64,000 nucleotides of DNA from positions 27,951,198-28,015,197 of the forward strand of contig NC_080571.1 in NCBI RefSeq assembly GCF_030247185.1, given 5' to 3'. The position numbers were made by a program, and so were the translations under genes. This document shows, in pieces, positions 23,608 through 35,029 of this stretch. Position 1 is the stretch's first letter. Every line of letters starts with the position of its first letter. Origin of the DNA: Malaya genurostris (lineage: Eukaryota; Arthropoda; Insecta; Diptera; Culicidae). Below the pieces are notes generated by a model, which worked only from the letters and a program-made list of their open reading frames with translations, made no database searches and had not been told where the DNA came from.

Positions 23608-25707
23608 CAGAATGGAGGCCTTCTGCCTTGGTGGGACAAAGAGTGCTCAGATGCTAAACACAAAATGATTTCAAGGCCTTTTTTAAAACGAGGAGGAGGA
23701 ACTCCTCAGAATTTTGAAAAATTCTTGAATTTAGAAACCAAGTACAAGAACATACTTCGAGTCAAGAAATGCAGCTATTGGAGACATTTTGTGGAAGGTT
23801 TGTCAAGAGAAACCTCAATGAGCGCTCTTTGGAATACGGCCAAACGAATGAGGAATCGCAACGTAGGAAATGAGAGTGAGAAATACTCGAACCGATGGAT
23901 ATTTGATTTTGCGAGGAAAGTTTGTCCAGATTCTGTTCCAACGCATAGCATTATTAGGGAGTCTTTTCCAAATAATGGTTCCATTGATAGCCCCTTTTCA
24001 ATGATGGAATTTTCCATAGCAGTCATGTCTTGTAACAATAACGCTCCTGGGTTGGACCGAATTAAATTCAACTTGGTGAAGAATCTGCCCGACCTCGCAA
24101 AAAGACGTTTGTTGGAATTGTTCAACAAGTTTCTTGAGTAAAACATTGTCCCACCTGACTGGAGGCAAGTAAAAGTTATCGCCATTCAAAAGCCGAGGAA
24201 ACCAGCTTCCAATCACAACTCATATAGACCCATCGCGATGTTGTCCTGCATCAGAAAATTGTTCGAAAAAATTATTCTTCGACACTTGGGTCGAGACGAA
24301 CGGTTTGTTGTCAGATACTCAGTTTGGTTTTCGTAGAAATAAAGGGACGAATGATTGCCTTGCATTACTTTCGTCTGACATCCAAATTGCCTTCGCTCAA
24401 AAACAACAAATGGCATCTGTATTTTTAGACATTAAACGAGCATTTGATTCAGTTTCCATTGATGTTCTTTCAGACAAGCTCCATCAGCATGAACTTCCAG
24501 CGATTATAAATAATGCGGAGAAAACAAAGCTAGTCGTCTTTTCAAGAAAGCATGATCCCGCACAGCTTCAGCTTCATATGATGGAAAGAATGATCCATCA
24601 GGTTTTGACTTTCAAATACCTCGGGGTGTGGTTTGATTCCAAATGCACGTGGGGAGGACACATTAGGTATCTGATAACAAAATGCCAACAAAGAATAAAT
24701 TTTCTTCGAACAATAACAGGATCTTGGTGGGGTACTCATCCGGAAGCGACAGGGTTTGGTATGTTCAACAATAATGTTTCGGCCTCATTCAGGCTTCAAG
24801 AACCTGAATCTGTTTATATAACAGAGTTAGCAGCAGTTCATTATAGTTTGAGTGTAATCGTCACATTATCTCCAAACCATTATTTCCTCTTCACAGATAG
24901 TCCGAGTGCGATTGAAGCCGTTCACTCAAACGCTGATGGCAAAAATAAACAGTTTATTTTGGGCAAAATAAAACAGTGCCTGAACGACATATTGAATAAT
25001 AATTATATCAAATCACAATAGTTTGGGTCCCGGCTCATTGATCCATTCCAGGCAATGAAAGAGCCGATATTTTAGCCAAACTTGGTGCTATTGAGGGTGA
25101 AATTTATGAGAGACCGATTGATTTCAACGAATTCTATAGCGCGTCTCGCCAAAGAACACTTGCCAGCCGGCAAGCTTCTTGGGATAGAGATGATCTGGGT
25201 CGGTGGATGCACTCAATTATTCCTAAAATATCGACAAAGGCATTGTTCAGGGGACTGGAAGTGAGTAGGGATTTCATTCGTGTGATGTCCAGACTCATGT
25301 CCAATCACTACACGTTAGACGCACATCTCCTTCGAATTGGACTTTCCGAAACTAATCATTGTGTTTGTGGCGAAGGCTTCCGCGATATTGATCATGTCGT
25401 TTGGACATGCTTGGAGTATCGTGATGTCAGATCTCAACTAATAAATTCTTTGCGTACCCAAGGTAGACTATCCAATGTCCCAGTTCGAGACATTCTTGCT
25501 TGTCGTGACCTTTCTTACATGAAACTTCTTTATCATTTCATTAAGTCCATTGGAGTTCTAATTTATATTTTATTTTATGTTAGACCCATTTCTCTTCCAA
25601 GAGTTCAACCAATAGCCAACTATATGATATTGAATAAAAGTGATGAACTAATACAAACAAACCTAAATAGTTATAAGACCATGTACAAAATAAATGTATT
25701 TTTTTAA
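23608..25707 (+). pseudogene. I-like LINE ORF2 remnant (RT, RNase H, C-terminal zinc motif)
   Basis: The remnant opens at LPWWDKECSDAKHK (post-endonuclease linker), followed by the RT start (APGLDRIKFNLVKNLPD) to a stop at 24141. Next come YRPIAMLSCIRKLFEK, a frameshift near 24290, GFRRNKGTNDC and ASVFLDIKRAFDSVS with the first catalytic aspartate. Sequence then jumps from HELPAI to EKTKLVVFSRKHD, so the block holding the catalytic DD pair is deleted. The thumb (FKYLGVWFDSK) follows. A second deletion removes the RNase H start; FLFTDSPSAIEAV and SIPGNERADILAKLGA remain. The last frame (25207-25707) has a Cys/His cluster, CVCGEGFRDIDHVVWTC. This domain order fits the I group. The copy is dead and 5'-truncated. 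Confidence 0.88.
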
Positions 25708-26899
25708 TGTAATTTATGATAGCAAATCGCTTGAAGAAAACAGTGTTTAGATTAACTAATGAATACCAACATAATAATATGATATTCGAAATGTATTAGG
25801 TTTAAAGTGCTATGTATTGTATTTTATTACTTATGTTGAGGCTCGAATATTTACATTAATATAATCCTTCAACGTCTTCGATATTGCTTCGCATGTCTTA
25901 ACGACAGTTTTACTAATAGCTTGAGAGGATACACGTAAGGAAAATTTCAAATTCTCGAAGGATCTCCCTGTTGCCAAGAATCAGACGGTTGCCACAAGTC
26001 TCAGTTTTGCTTTTTTTTTTTCGATATACAGTGACACCTTTGCCAACAGAAAATTGAATGTATTTTCATACATTCTGAGATAATTACACTAATCTTTTTC
26101 ATCAGTTTTGCTTAATTCTTGGAGAAGATTCGCATCTCCAACCATGCTTCTTTCTAACCACATCTCTACATTTTTTGTACTGTTTTCTATTCCTTTTATT
26201 GATAATTGAAGCTGTAGCTAGAAGAGAGAGCAATACTTTGAAAATTCACGCAACTACCGCTACAACTTAAAAACTGATGAGACTGAAATGAAATGTCACC
26301 CTCACACGCTCAGTTCAGTTATTCGTTCCGTCCAAGGTTCATTTGAACTGTCCGGAAAAGTGAACGTGTATGGGCCGCTTAAGATTCTACCATCAGTTAT
26401 CGTTCAAACCCGAGTAAATTGAAAAGTTTGTGCTAAAATTTTCAAAATATATAGTTATCCAGTAGGCTACAGTCCAGAGTCCATCAAGTCACCATGCCAA
26501 CGGTAGCAGGATTGGAGTAACGCGACCACACCGGCCAGTAGTGCAGATTTAATAGTTAAATGGGGTTCACAGATCGAACAGTTCAATTGTAGTAGTACAG
26601 CGCAATGAGTGACAAATTAGGCAGTGTTAATCGATGTGTAATTTTTGTCATCGTGCAAGTTTTTTCAGTGCACCTATTAGAATGTTAAGGAAAGAAATCA
26701 TATTAATATCAACTGAACATCGCCCTTTCTATTCTCCGGGCCATGCTTTTCGTTACTGTGCTGGCAAAAAAGACTCGAATGATGTCATCTGCTTTCCAAT
26801 TTCAAGTGCGTGTGCTTCGGAAAAATAAAGGGAAAACAAGGAGGACACGTACGATATGCCATCAAGTAGGAAAAATAGACAAAAGGAAAAGCGTAATTG
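25708..26899. other. AT-rich sequence, probable LINE 3' region then unassigned DNA
   Basis: The first ~150 bases may be the 3' untranslated end of the preceding LINE. Near 26300-26600 composition is more balanced and a short frame in good initiation context (CACCATGCCAACGG near 26491) ends after eight codons. I cannot assign a function. Confidence 0.35.
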
Positions 26900-28440
26900 C
26901 GTTTATCCATTAAGATTTTACTACGGTATGGAAATGGGAAGACTCTCTCTCTTTCAATGACATTGTCGATTGACACATTAATTGCGCGTATGTCGATTCG
27001 GTCCCGCGTGAATCATAATTGCATCGATGCAGAGAAAAGGAAAATAAATTTCGATCTTGATGGAATCAATATTCCAAGATTAAGTGTGCAATGTGATGCA
27101 CACAGCATCCGATTCGCGTAAAAAAAAATAGTGTGCAAATGAGCACAATCGAGAATCAGTCATTTCCCAGCGAGCACGCATCGAGACGGTGGTGGTGGTG
27201 GAAGAAGAGGGACACCGAAGGGTACGAAGCAAAAACCTGCTCCGATTCCACCGGCAGCGCATCGAGTAAAAATCGTGACATCTCCATTTAGCTAAATCGA
27301 ATTCCTTTCCGTCCAATTTGTCCATCCGCCAAGTGTTCTCACCCGAACCGAACCGGCGAAAAACTCATTTCCCACAGCGTTCTCCTCGTCGGATGCCTCG
27401 GTGTCTCATTTGTCAAACTGTCGATGTTCAATGGTAGATGGCGCTCCGAAAAAAATTGCAACAACTCTCGGGGACACCAATGCGAACCCGGTGCGATTCC
27501 ATTCGATCCGTCCAATCGGGGACTGTCCGCCGGTGTTGATTTGATCGATTGTAAATTGAGGTACCAACGGCCAGCGGACGAAGTGACTGACAAACCGTGA
27601 GAGCCCAATTTTCTCACCTTCGATTGCGCAGAAATTGTCGTTGGAATAGGGGCATTATTGGAAATCAGAGAGAGAAAAAAACTGGTATTGATTTATTGCT
27701 AAAGGTCGTCGTGGTCTGCGACACGATTCTGAAGTAAAATCGTTATCGGCAGAGGGTCGTGAAAGAATGATTGGGGTACCGCGTAGCCTACTTCGATCCA
27801 TTCGGCGAAACTTGGTAGGAGCACCAGGGCGCTCGAGGGTTCATCAGGGAGGCTACATTTTCTCCAGCCAATCAATCCACGGTTAGTTGGCAAATTCGTT
27901 AAAACCATCACCCACTCCGGGCGGATTGATTTACGACCTCGCTGCCGTGATCAATTCGCGACCTAGGACCTAGGAATCGCAACTGACAACAATGCAGCAA
28001 CGGACCGATCGATTGCGCGTCAAAAGTGTGAACCAGAGGTGACATGATGGAGGGTTTGTTTTTCACGACTTTTCGCTGTTTGTCTTCTTCGTCAGGAATC
28101 AGGTCTCAGGCCTTTTATTTATGACCAATCCCGCGTCCTCTGCACGGTCGGCGATGTCCCTCGCTTTGCTGACTGGCTGCAACAATTGCAATTAAATGAT
28201 AATTGTAGCAACGGCTTTTTCCTTTGCACCCTGCGCTCACCAGCTGTCCAATGAAATCGGAGGAGATTTGCACGACGCGGGGCACGACTGTATAGCGACT
28301 ATTGCTGTTGGCTGTTGCTGCTGGGGACTTCTGATTACAGGTTTCTGCTGACAGGCCCCGGCTGTTACGGTTCGTGCAAACGAGTACCGGTTTCGAGAGA
28401 TTGGAGCAAATTTAGGAACTATGTCAGGGTACACTTAGAA
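26900..28440. other. GC-richer island 3, apparently single-copy
   Basis: GC content rises, with GGTGGTGGTGGAAGAAGAGG near 27190 and GCTGTTGCTGCTGGGG near 28310. Frames on the minus strand (27339-27617, 27699-27911) do not resemble known proteins. No transposon ends are seen. As with the other islands, host regulatory or untranslated sequence is the best guess. Confidence 0.5.
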
Positions 28441-28841
28441 GACAATTTGAAACGGCAACGAGGTGACTCGATACTTTGATATAGGTCGATTTCGGTTTCT
28501 TTTTTCACTACCAATCAGAAGGTGAACGTTTGTCGTGAGTTCTATATGTCAATGCTAGCGGAACCTATTCTCCTTTTTTACGAAATAATGTTGTCGTTGA
28601 AATGTTGTTTCTTATTTCGGCCGCAGTATGACAAGTGGCAGCATCCTCTGTTGATAACATATTTCGTCCACATCCATATCTTGAAGATTTGGTAACAAGA
28701 ATTCGATTTATTAATTTTAGTTTGACGTAAAGCCGCCATGACTAAGTTCAGTTTTTGCAATGACTGAGCGGAAATATATATTGGAGAAGCCAAGTGAAAG
28801 AAAAACTAACAGAAAAGATGAATTTTTGGAAAAAGATACGC

Positions 28842-28910
28842 TCAGAGACAGGACTCGAACCTGCGTTCTTATGCATCCCGTGCATACGCGCTACCATTTC
28901 GCCACTCTGA
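28842..28910 (-). tRNA. tRNA-like gene, left copy (anticodon loop reads GGG, atypical)
   Basis: The sequence folds as a 69-base cloverleaf: acceptor TCAGAG/CTCTGA, a D arm with GCG/CGC, anticodon stem TATGC/GCATA around the loop ACGGGAT, and T stem GCAGG/CCTGT around TTCGAGT. The internal promoter boxes (TGGCGAAATGG and GGTTCGAGTCC) are present. A T5 terminator follows on the same strand (28834-28830). The loop has C where the universally conserved U33 should be, and the acceptor has only six pairs. It is therefore more likely a tRNA-derived SINE head than a working tRNA. The arms resemble arginine tRNA in places. Confidence 0.6.
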
Positions 28911-29291
28911 TCTTACTTTAGCCACACTAAAACTCGAAACAGACATAGTAGCAACGTACATCGAACATGGTCTACATCCTGGCCGTCACGCGACCGATAC
29001 CTTACATCCAAACATCTTCTCTGTCCATCAAACACTAGTCCTCTCGCTTTATACCTATTTCTCCAATCAAGTATTGAGTAGGAGAGTGTATTTATAATCG
29101 CTTGTCACCTTCTTTAATGGTGCCAGTCGCTGGCTGGACATCGTCAGCGACAGACCCCTATGAAGGTTGTATTGATTGTCTGCCCTTTCCTACCAGAAGC
29201 AGATTGTTACGGAAAATCAAACCGCAATTGTTTTTAACGATTTATTAATTTTAGTTTGACGTAAATCCGACGTAGTGTGGCTAAAGTAAGA

Positions 29292-29360
29292 TCAGAGTGG
29301 CGAAATGGTAGCGCGTATGCACGGGATGCATAAGAACGCAGGTTCGAGTCCTGTCTCTGA
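29292..29360 (+). tRNA. tRNA-like gene, right copy (mirror of the left)
   Basis: Identical in all tRNA positions to the copy at 28842-28910 but on the opposite strand. It has the same cloverleaf, the same atypical anticodon loop ACGGGAT and the same pol III boxes. A T5 run at 29368-29372 supplies a terminator just past the 3' end. Identity over both copies and their flanks shows recent duplication or gene conversion. Confidence 0.6.
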
Positions 29361-29464
29361 GCGTATCTTTTTCCAAAAATTCATCTTTTCTGTTAGTTTT
29401 TCTTTCACTTGGCTTCCCCAATATATATTTCCGCTCAGTCATTGCAAAAACTGAACAAGAATTC

Positions 29465-29859
29465 ATTGATTATGGTTCTGTGTCGATTTACATTCACGGT
29501 AACACGTCGTACTTTTATCGTACATCTATCGGAATGCATCGGTAATTCTTAGGCTTGTTGACATATCCATTCAACCAAGAATGCGCCACTGATTTGGAAA
29601 ATAAATTTCCACGATTTAAAAGCGTTGTTCTGGAGTTAACCTATTCATGATCATTTGCCAAACAATACTGAGTAGCGCCGTCACTTAACACTGTCAAAAT
29701 AACTGTTAGACAATAGAGTAATCTCTATTCATAAAACAAACCTTCTAAAAAACAGCCGTTAAATGTGTTGGTCATTCCAATCACTGAAATCTGTCAACAA
29801 ATTCGTCTTCAATTTTTTGAAGAGTGCAAAAGCATTGCGTGTCATCAGTCTCGCTGGTT
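29465..29859. other. AT-rich spacer, nothing recognised
   Basis: No supported feature here. Confidence 0.35.
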
Positions 29860-29984
29860 TTACCTTTCTCATATAGAAAGGCTATGCAATCGCTGTGAAA
29901 ACCGACTTTACAATCGAGGCCATTATGCCATATACCATTCGACTCAGTTCGTCGAGATCACAAAATGTCTGACTGCGTGCGCGC

Positions 29985-30025
<41 letters not shown>

Positions 30026-30140
30026 TTTGTGTGCATGCGACAAATAATGTCACTCAATTTGGGCACAAAAGATGGCTAATCCGATTTTCATAAACTTGGA
30101 TTCAAATGAAAGGTCTTCTGACCTAATACAATTTTCCTTA
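29860..30140 (+). repeat. Dispersed CATTCGACTCAGTT repeat, forward copy
   Basis: TTTCTCATATAGAAAGGCTATGCAATCG opens the copy, followed by ACCATTCGACTCAGTTCGTC, a long GT run and the GATGGCTAATCCGATTTTCA body. A partial second copy with a diverged CATTCGATACAGTTCATC core lies at 30940-31040. Confidence 0.75.
29987..30022 (+). repeat. GT microsatellite
   Basis: About 18 GT units, preceded by GC-rich GCGCGC steps. The microsatellite is built into the dispersed repeat; other copies of the repeat also carry a GT or CA run at this place (3690-3714, 4880-4915). Confidence 0.9.
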
Positions 30141-31149
30141 GTTTTATTTGGATCCGACTTCCGGTTCCGCAATTACAAGGAAGTATGTGAAAATTTATGA
30201 AAAAATATTCAATCAATTTTCTCGAAAATTTCTCAACTGATTTTCACAAACTAAGAAACAAATAAAAATTCTTAAAATTTTCTAAAAAGTTCCCAGAAAA
30301 CTTATCCAAATCCGACTTTCGGTTCCGGTATTACAGTGCGATTAGTGAAAATTTTCAATTTCATCATGATTTTTTCACAAGCGATAGCGAAATTAGGTGC
30401 ACATTTTTATAAAACTTACTACTAAATTCATCTAGTTGGCAGACCATGTTAGTTAGGGAATATATAAACTACTTGGGGACTACTAGTCCCCAGTTTCCGC
30501 TTCCGAAAGCACCGATACAGGTGAAGAAAATCTCCTAAAATGGAACTCACCTCCATTTCTCAGCAACGGTTAAGCAGATTTTCACGAATCATGACTCAAA
30601 TTAAAAGCTCTCGTTGTATTTAAATATACTGTGCAATTTAATCCCAATCCGACTTCCGGTTCCGAAAGTATAGGGCGATGAGTGTCAAAACATTCAAATC
30701 GTCATTCAAAATGACGATGCAAAATCTGGTACGTGTGGTACGAAAGAAAAATATACTACCGGCTTTGCTCCGTTCGCAGCGTGCTTTGTTCAATTTCGTA
30801 TAGCGTGCAGGGTTGCCACATTAAAATTTATGTTTTTCAGGTGAAAAAAAATGTATTCAATTTTATTCCATTTGTACCTCTTTGTTAGTGTTATTACAAG
30901 ATCGTGATAACGATGCTCTTCTATAAAAGTACACTTATTGCCATTCTCATATAGAAAGTTTATGCAATCTTTTGAAAAATTGACTAGTGACCAAGAGGGC
31001 TAAGTGTTCTATATCATTCGATACAGTTCATCAAGCTGAGCAATGCATGTGTCAAATAATATCACTCATAAAACAAAAAAATTAATAGTCCCACAGGCTG
31101 CTATTGAATTTCATCATAGATCGCATTGTAGACTGCTTGATACTTTCTC
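30141..31149. repeat. Degenerate dispersed repeat bodies
   Basis: Recurring phrases such as ATCCGACTTCCGGTTCCG (near 30155, 30310 and 30645) with AAATTTTCA show several diverged copies of one unit. No coding region is seen. Confidence 0.55.
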
Positions 31150-31345
31150 AGACATTTGTTACTTATGTAGATTGCTTATGAAATGAACAAATTTATCAAA
31201 AAAATCTCTTTCTCGTGAACAAAAACTCCAGATTGTTTCAGAATCAGCTTTGGAATCAACAATAAATGCTTTTGAACGCGGTTTATGTTGCCCGACGTTT
31301 CGAAAACATATTTTGGTCTTTATCAGGAAACAGAATATCATCGTT
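31150..31345 (-). other. Penelope-like motif, second copy, degenerate
   Basis: On the minus strand CTGATAA (31327-31321) is followed by an AT-rich stretch and CGAAACGTCGGGC (31303-31291). This order, including GAAACGTC, resembles the hammerhead-like ends of Penelope-like retroelements. No convincing stem II forms. A 60-codon frame overlaps but has no family resemblance. Confidence 0.3.
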
Positions 31346-33769
31346 CTGCACCAAAAACCGGTTACCCGTGATCAATTGTTTGAATAATAAATCTTTAACT
31401 GGCACTTATTTTTAAATATAACGTTTGTATATATTTTATCAAGTGGACACTACCAAACAACAAATAAGTCAATGTTTTTAATGTCTTTGAAAAATATCTA
31501 ATATATCTAATATTGATTTCATAAAATCTAGTTCAGGACAAATAATCTAAATCAAGGCCAGTAAATGTCAGCATCTTGGCCAAAAAAAAAAACAATATAC
31601 AAATATTGAGCCGATCAGAAAACTGCAGTACCTTCGATTGTCTTTTCTATGTATTGACAGTACTTCCGGTTGTCTCAAGCCTTCCCCGGGCGGCTTCTGT
31701 CAGTCGTCGCTCGTAGAGACAAAGGTCGTCCTCGTTCTTTCGTTTTTCAGAATTATTCCTATAAGCTTCATGGAACCAATTTTGCCGCTCTGTCAATCGC
31801 CCGGGCTGACACCGAAACAGTCCTTGCCGCATGTTTGTTTAATATGTAGGTGCGCTTCTTCGAGACCGACCAACCTCATTAGCCTCCTTTTTCCGTCGCT
31901 GTATTATTCGACACATTGTTTTGTTTCATGGTCGGGTAACGAACCGCCTTCGCAAATTTAGGCTCATGCAATAGATAAAATAATACTTGCTACTTGCCGC
32001 TGCTTCTGATAATGGGAATAAGGCGACGATTTGAGGAAACAACGATTGTGGGTTGACAGGCGCTACGAAAGGACAACAAAGCGAATTGTTTTTTTTTTCA
32101 ATTTCGACTTAGCGCGAGAATGTATAGAATAACGATATGAAACAACAAGTGTTTGCTGGCAGTGACTTTTATTTAAAGGAGCCAATGAAAAACAAATAAA
32201 CAATTGTTGAGATTGAAACGTTCATAGTATAGAAATGAAACGACGGCTGTGGAATGTTCTATAGGTAAATTTCAAATGGAATAAATAGCACTAGCAAACC
32301 TAGTAGTGGAATATATTTCGAGCAGATGACAAAGTACACATTTAACCTATCCGCTCTGTATGAAGGCAGTCATTGACTGAGCAAAAGAATGTGGCATATT
32401 TATGGATTCTGTTTTGTGTGAATCAAGAGAATGGCATCATTATGGCATGCTAGGATTGGCGCGTGAAAACAAAGGTCTATTCAAACCGATTTTGCAATGG
32501 CTTACTTTTCAAATACTAAAATTACGTTGCAATACACGTTTAAGTTAATTGTATTTCGAAACGATTGGTAGTTAAATTATATAAATTCAACAACAAGGAA
32601 TCAAACTATAAGCATTCAAAATTATGACAGAAAAGTTTTGTATTTTTTAATTAACATCTGACTCCGTATGGTGCAGAGTTTTTGCTGGATCTTAAACGGC
32701 CCATCGTTCGTTCATCAGTTACATAATAGCATCGTAATCAAGAGTTTGGTAATCAATATTCCGCCGATATGTCGAAAGCTACCAAGCAGTTCTTTAATCG
32801 CTGTAAACACTAACGGATGTTCAAAATTCGGTAGTTGTAAGTTGATTATACATTTCATACTGTACTTGGATATTATCCATATTTACCGTACAGTTTGCAT
32901 TCAAAATTCTTTAAAACAACGGTTGGTGAAAACTCGCATAACCAAAGTGTTCTAGGCAAAATTCAATGAATTGAAACAAATGTCATTGAAATAAAGCCGT
33001 TTGTTGAAAATATTTCATTTTTAAATTGACTTAAATATGACCTGACGAGTTTCGTGTTAAATCATATTCGTAGTTGACAGAATTTTCTCAGATTTGAATG
33101 AAACTTTCTGGACCTGTTTTTAAAAAAATTATTCTAGACTGTGTTTTGGAAAGGGCTAAACTTTTTTAACCATTTTTATTCAAATTGTTGACGAAAAATG
33201 ACAAAGCATACAAAAAGTATTATACTATTGGTTTTTACAAAATCAATCTAACTCTAATCAATAAAAAAAACTGAAAATTTTCCATTTCGAGTCCTACACT
33301 GAAAAAAAATGACAATTAACATAAATAGTTTTTTTTTAAATTACAGCGCCTTTTTATCGAAAACTGAACTAAACTGAGCGTCAAGTCATCGAAGAATTTA
33401 ATGAATTTGAGAAGAGGTTTCACAGAATACTGGTTACACTATATTTGCAAAAAATATCAGTAATGGACAGGAAAAAGTTTTAGTTAGAAACATTTTTTCT
33501 CCTTAAACTGCCCGACTTACAATATGTGAATTCGAAAGTGGTGTTCTGTTTTTGTGGAATCACTTTAAATATTGAAAAAAATTATTTTAGTGTGGTGTTC
33601 AAATAGACGAATTGTTCACAAAATCGTATTCGAAGTTGGTAGCATGTAGACATTATAAAAAAAAAAACATTTTTCTCACATTCTTCTTCCAAATATGATC
33701 TAGATTATCTTTTGAAAAAGACTAGACATTTTTTGCCATTTTTTTTATAAATAATTAGAGTAAAAACTA
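31346..33769. other. AT-rich sequence without recognised genes
   Basis: The part 31600-31960 is GC-richer and has a frame of 107 codons on the plus strand with no recognisable domain. The remainder is strongly AT-rich with short frames only. No terminal repeats were found. Confidence 0.35.
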
Positions 33770-33819
33770 TCAGGTGTACAACTTTGCTTCCGCCGTTTTT
33801 TTTTCCAAAGTTAAAAGCT

Positions 33820-34593
33820 TCATTGCGAAAAAGTGCTTACAGATGTATTATTCAAAGTATTGTCCGTCGCTAGCGACAACTTTCTCCCTTCTTTCCGGCA
33901 ATTTTCGGATCCCGGCTCGAAAAAAAGGAGTCCTCTTTTGATGCTATCCACGAATCAATTCATTTTTCCAACTCTTCGAAGGATTGAAAATGTTGATCTG
34001 CCAGGCCGTGTGCCATCGAACGGAATAGGTGGAAGTCAGAAGGGGCGACATCTGGGGAATACGGCGGGTGGAGCAAGACTTCCCATTTCAGCGCTTCCAG
34101 GTACTTTTTGACCACTTTTGCGACGTGAAGCCGAGCATTTTCGTGTTGGAGGATGACTTTGTCATGTCGCTCTTGCGTTCGGTAGCGATCTCCTGTGATG
34201 GTTTCACCCGGTCTTAAGAGCTCGTAGTAAATCACACCGAGCTGATCCCACCAAAATACAAATCAACACCTTAGCGCCGTGAATATTCGGTTTTGCCTTC
34301 GACGAAGTAGCATTCCCGGGCTTTCCCCATGATTTTCTGCGTTTAGGATTATCGTATCGAACCCACTCTTCATCAACGATTACGATTCGATGTAAAAACC
34401 CCTTACGATTTTGTCTTTGAAGCAGTTGCTCACATACAAATAGACGGCGCTCGATGTCCCTCGGTTTCAACTCGTACGGCACCCAGTTTCCTTCTTTCTG
34501 AATCATGCCCAGGGCCTTGAGACGTGTTGAAATAGCTTGCTGACTCACTCCCAACGATTCGGAAAGCACGAATCTTCATCAAGCAATGCTTCT
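33820..34593 (-). pseudogene. mariner transposase, 3' (C-terminal) part of copy 2
   Basis: Two minus-strand frames cover the second half of the enzyme. The first (34569-34204) has VSQQAISTRLKALGMIQKEG, WVPYELKPRDIERR and the first catalytic region as RIVIVDEEWVRYDN. The second (34235-33960) has HENARLHVAKVVKKYLEALK and YSPDVAPSDFHLF with 34 residues between acidic residues. The second catalytic aspartate is replaced by glutamate (HEN for HDN). A frameshift lies near 34220. The N-terminal part lies beyond the retrotransposon insert. Confidence 0.88.
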
Positions 34594-35000
34594 TGTTGAC
34601 GATAATTCCAATCTCTCTCACGGGACTCGGCAGGAACGGACTAAACGGTGTAGCACTTCGACAACGACGATAACTTTCGTAAAAAAAAAAACTTTTATAC
34701 TCAGCAGGGAGATTTCTTTTTGTGCAAAGGAATGCTTGTTCACTCTTCGACAGTTCAAACAAAAGTAAAAAATGTATTCAGTTTCATCTGACAGTAGGTA
34801 AGTATGAGCAACACAATCGAGCGCAATGTAAGTGTATTACAGTAAGGTAGGTATTTGTATGGTAAGTATATTTGAGCTAATTGTATTAAGGGAAATTATG
34901 TTTAAGGTAAGTGTTTTATTACAAATCACATTTTAATCATTTATGCAACTTTAGCTTTATTCAAGCGGGGCTAGATACGTTAGTTGTACTAACACACACA
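34594..35000 (-). repeat. 3' LTR of the BEL/Pao element
   Basis: 407 bases. On the plus strand it begins TGTTGACGATAATTCC and ends AACACACACA. Differences from the other LTR are an 11-base A run near 34683 (ten there) and G at 34975 (A at 41215). Confidence 0.93.
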
Positions 35001-35018
35001 CAGGCCCCCGTTGAAACG
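35001..35018 (-). other. Polypurine tract region of the BEL/Pao element
   Basis: Directly inside the 3' LTR the minus strand reads ACGGGGGCCTG, a G-rich stretch at the place where plus-strand DNA synthesis is primed. It is short for a polypurine tract. Confidence 0.55.
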
Positions 35019-35029
35019 GTCCGTTTCAA

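Larger units (their letters stand above)
28694..29464. mobile_element. Composite element with inverted tRNA-like arms and 11-bp flanks
   Basis: Two arms of about 185 bases (28746-28930 and 29273-29456) are near-perfect inverted copies, each with a tRNA-like gene facing outward from a 342-base centre. The block CGATTTATTAATTTTAGTTT followed by GACGTAAA lies directly before the left arm (28704) and directly before the right arm (29238), in the same orientation. AACAAGAATTC flanks the whole unit (28694-28704 and 29454-29464), as a target duplication would. tRNA-headed repeats of this kind are SINEs; insertion of two SINE units in opposite orientation would explain part of this. Confidence 0.75.

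Noticed and set aside
26300..26500. Possible core promoter (TCAGTT initiator) and a short ORF in good start context
   Set aside because: No downstream promoter element at the right distance could be fitted and the frame stops after eight codons; evidence is too weak for a call.
29765..30079. 104-codon frame with a Cys-Val run
   Set aside because: The run is the translation of a GT microsatellite inside a dispersed repeat.
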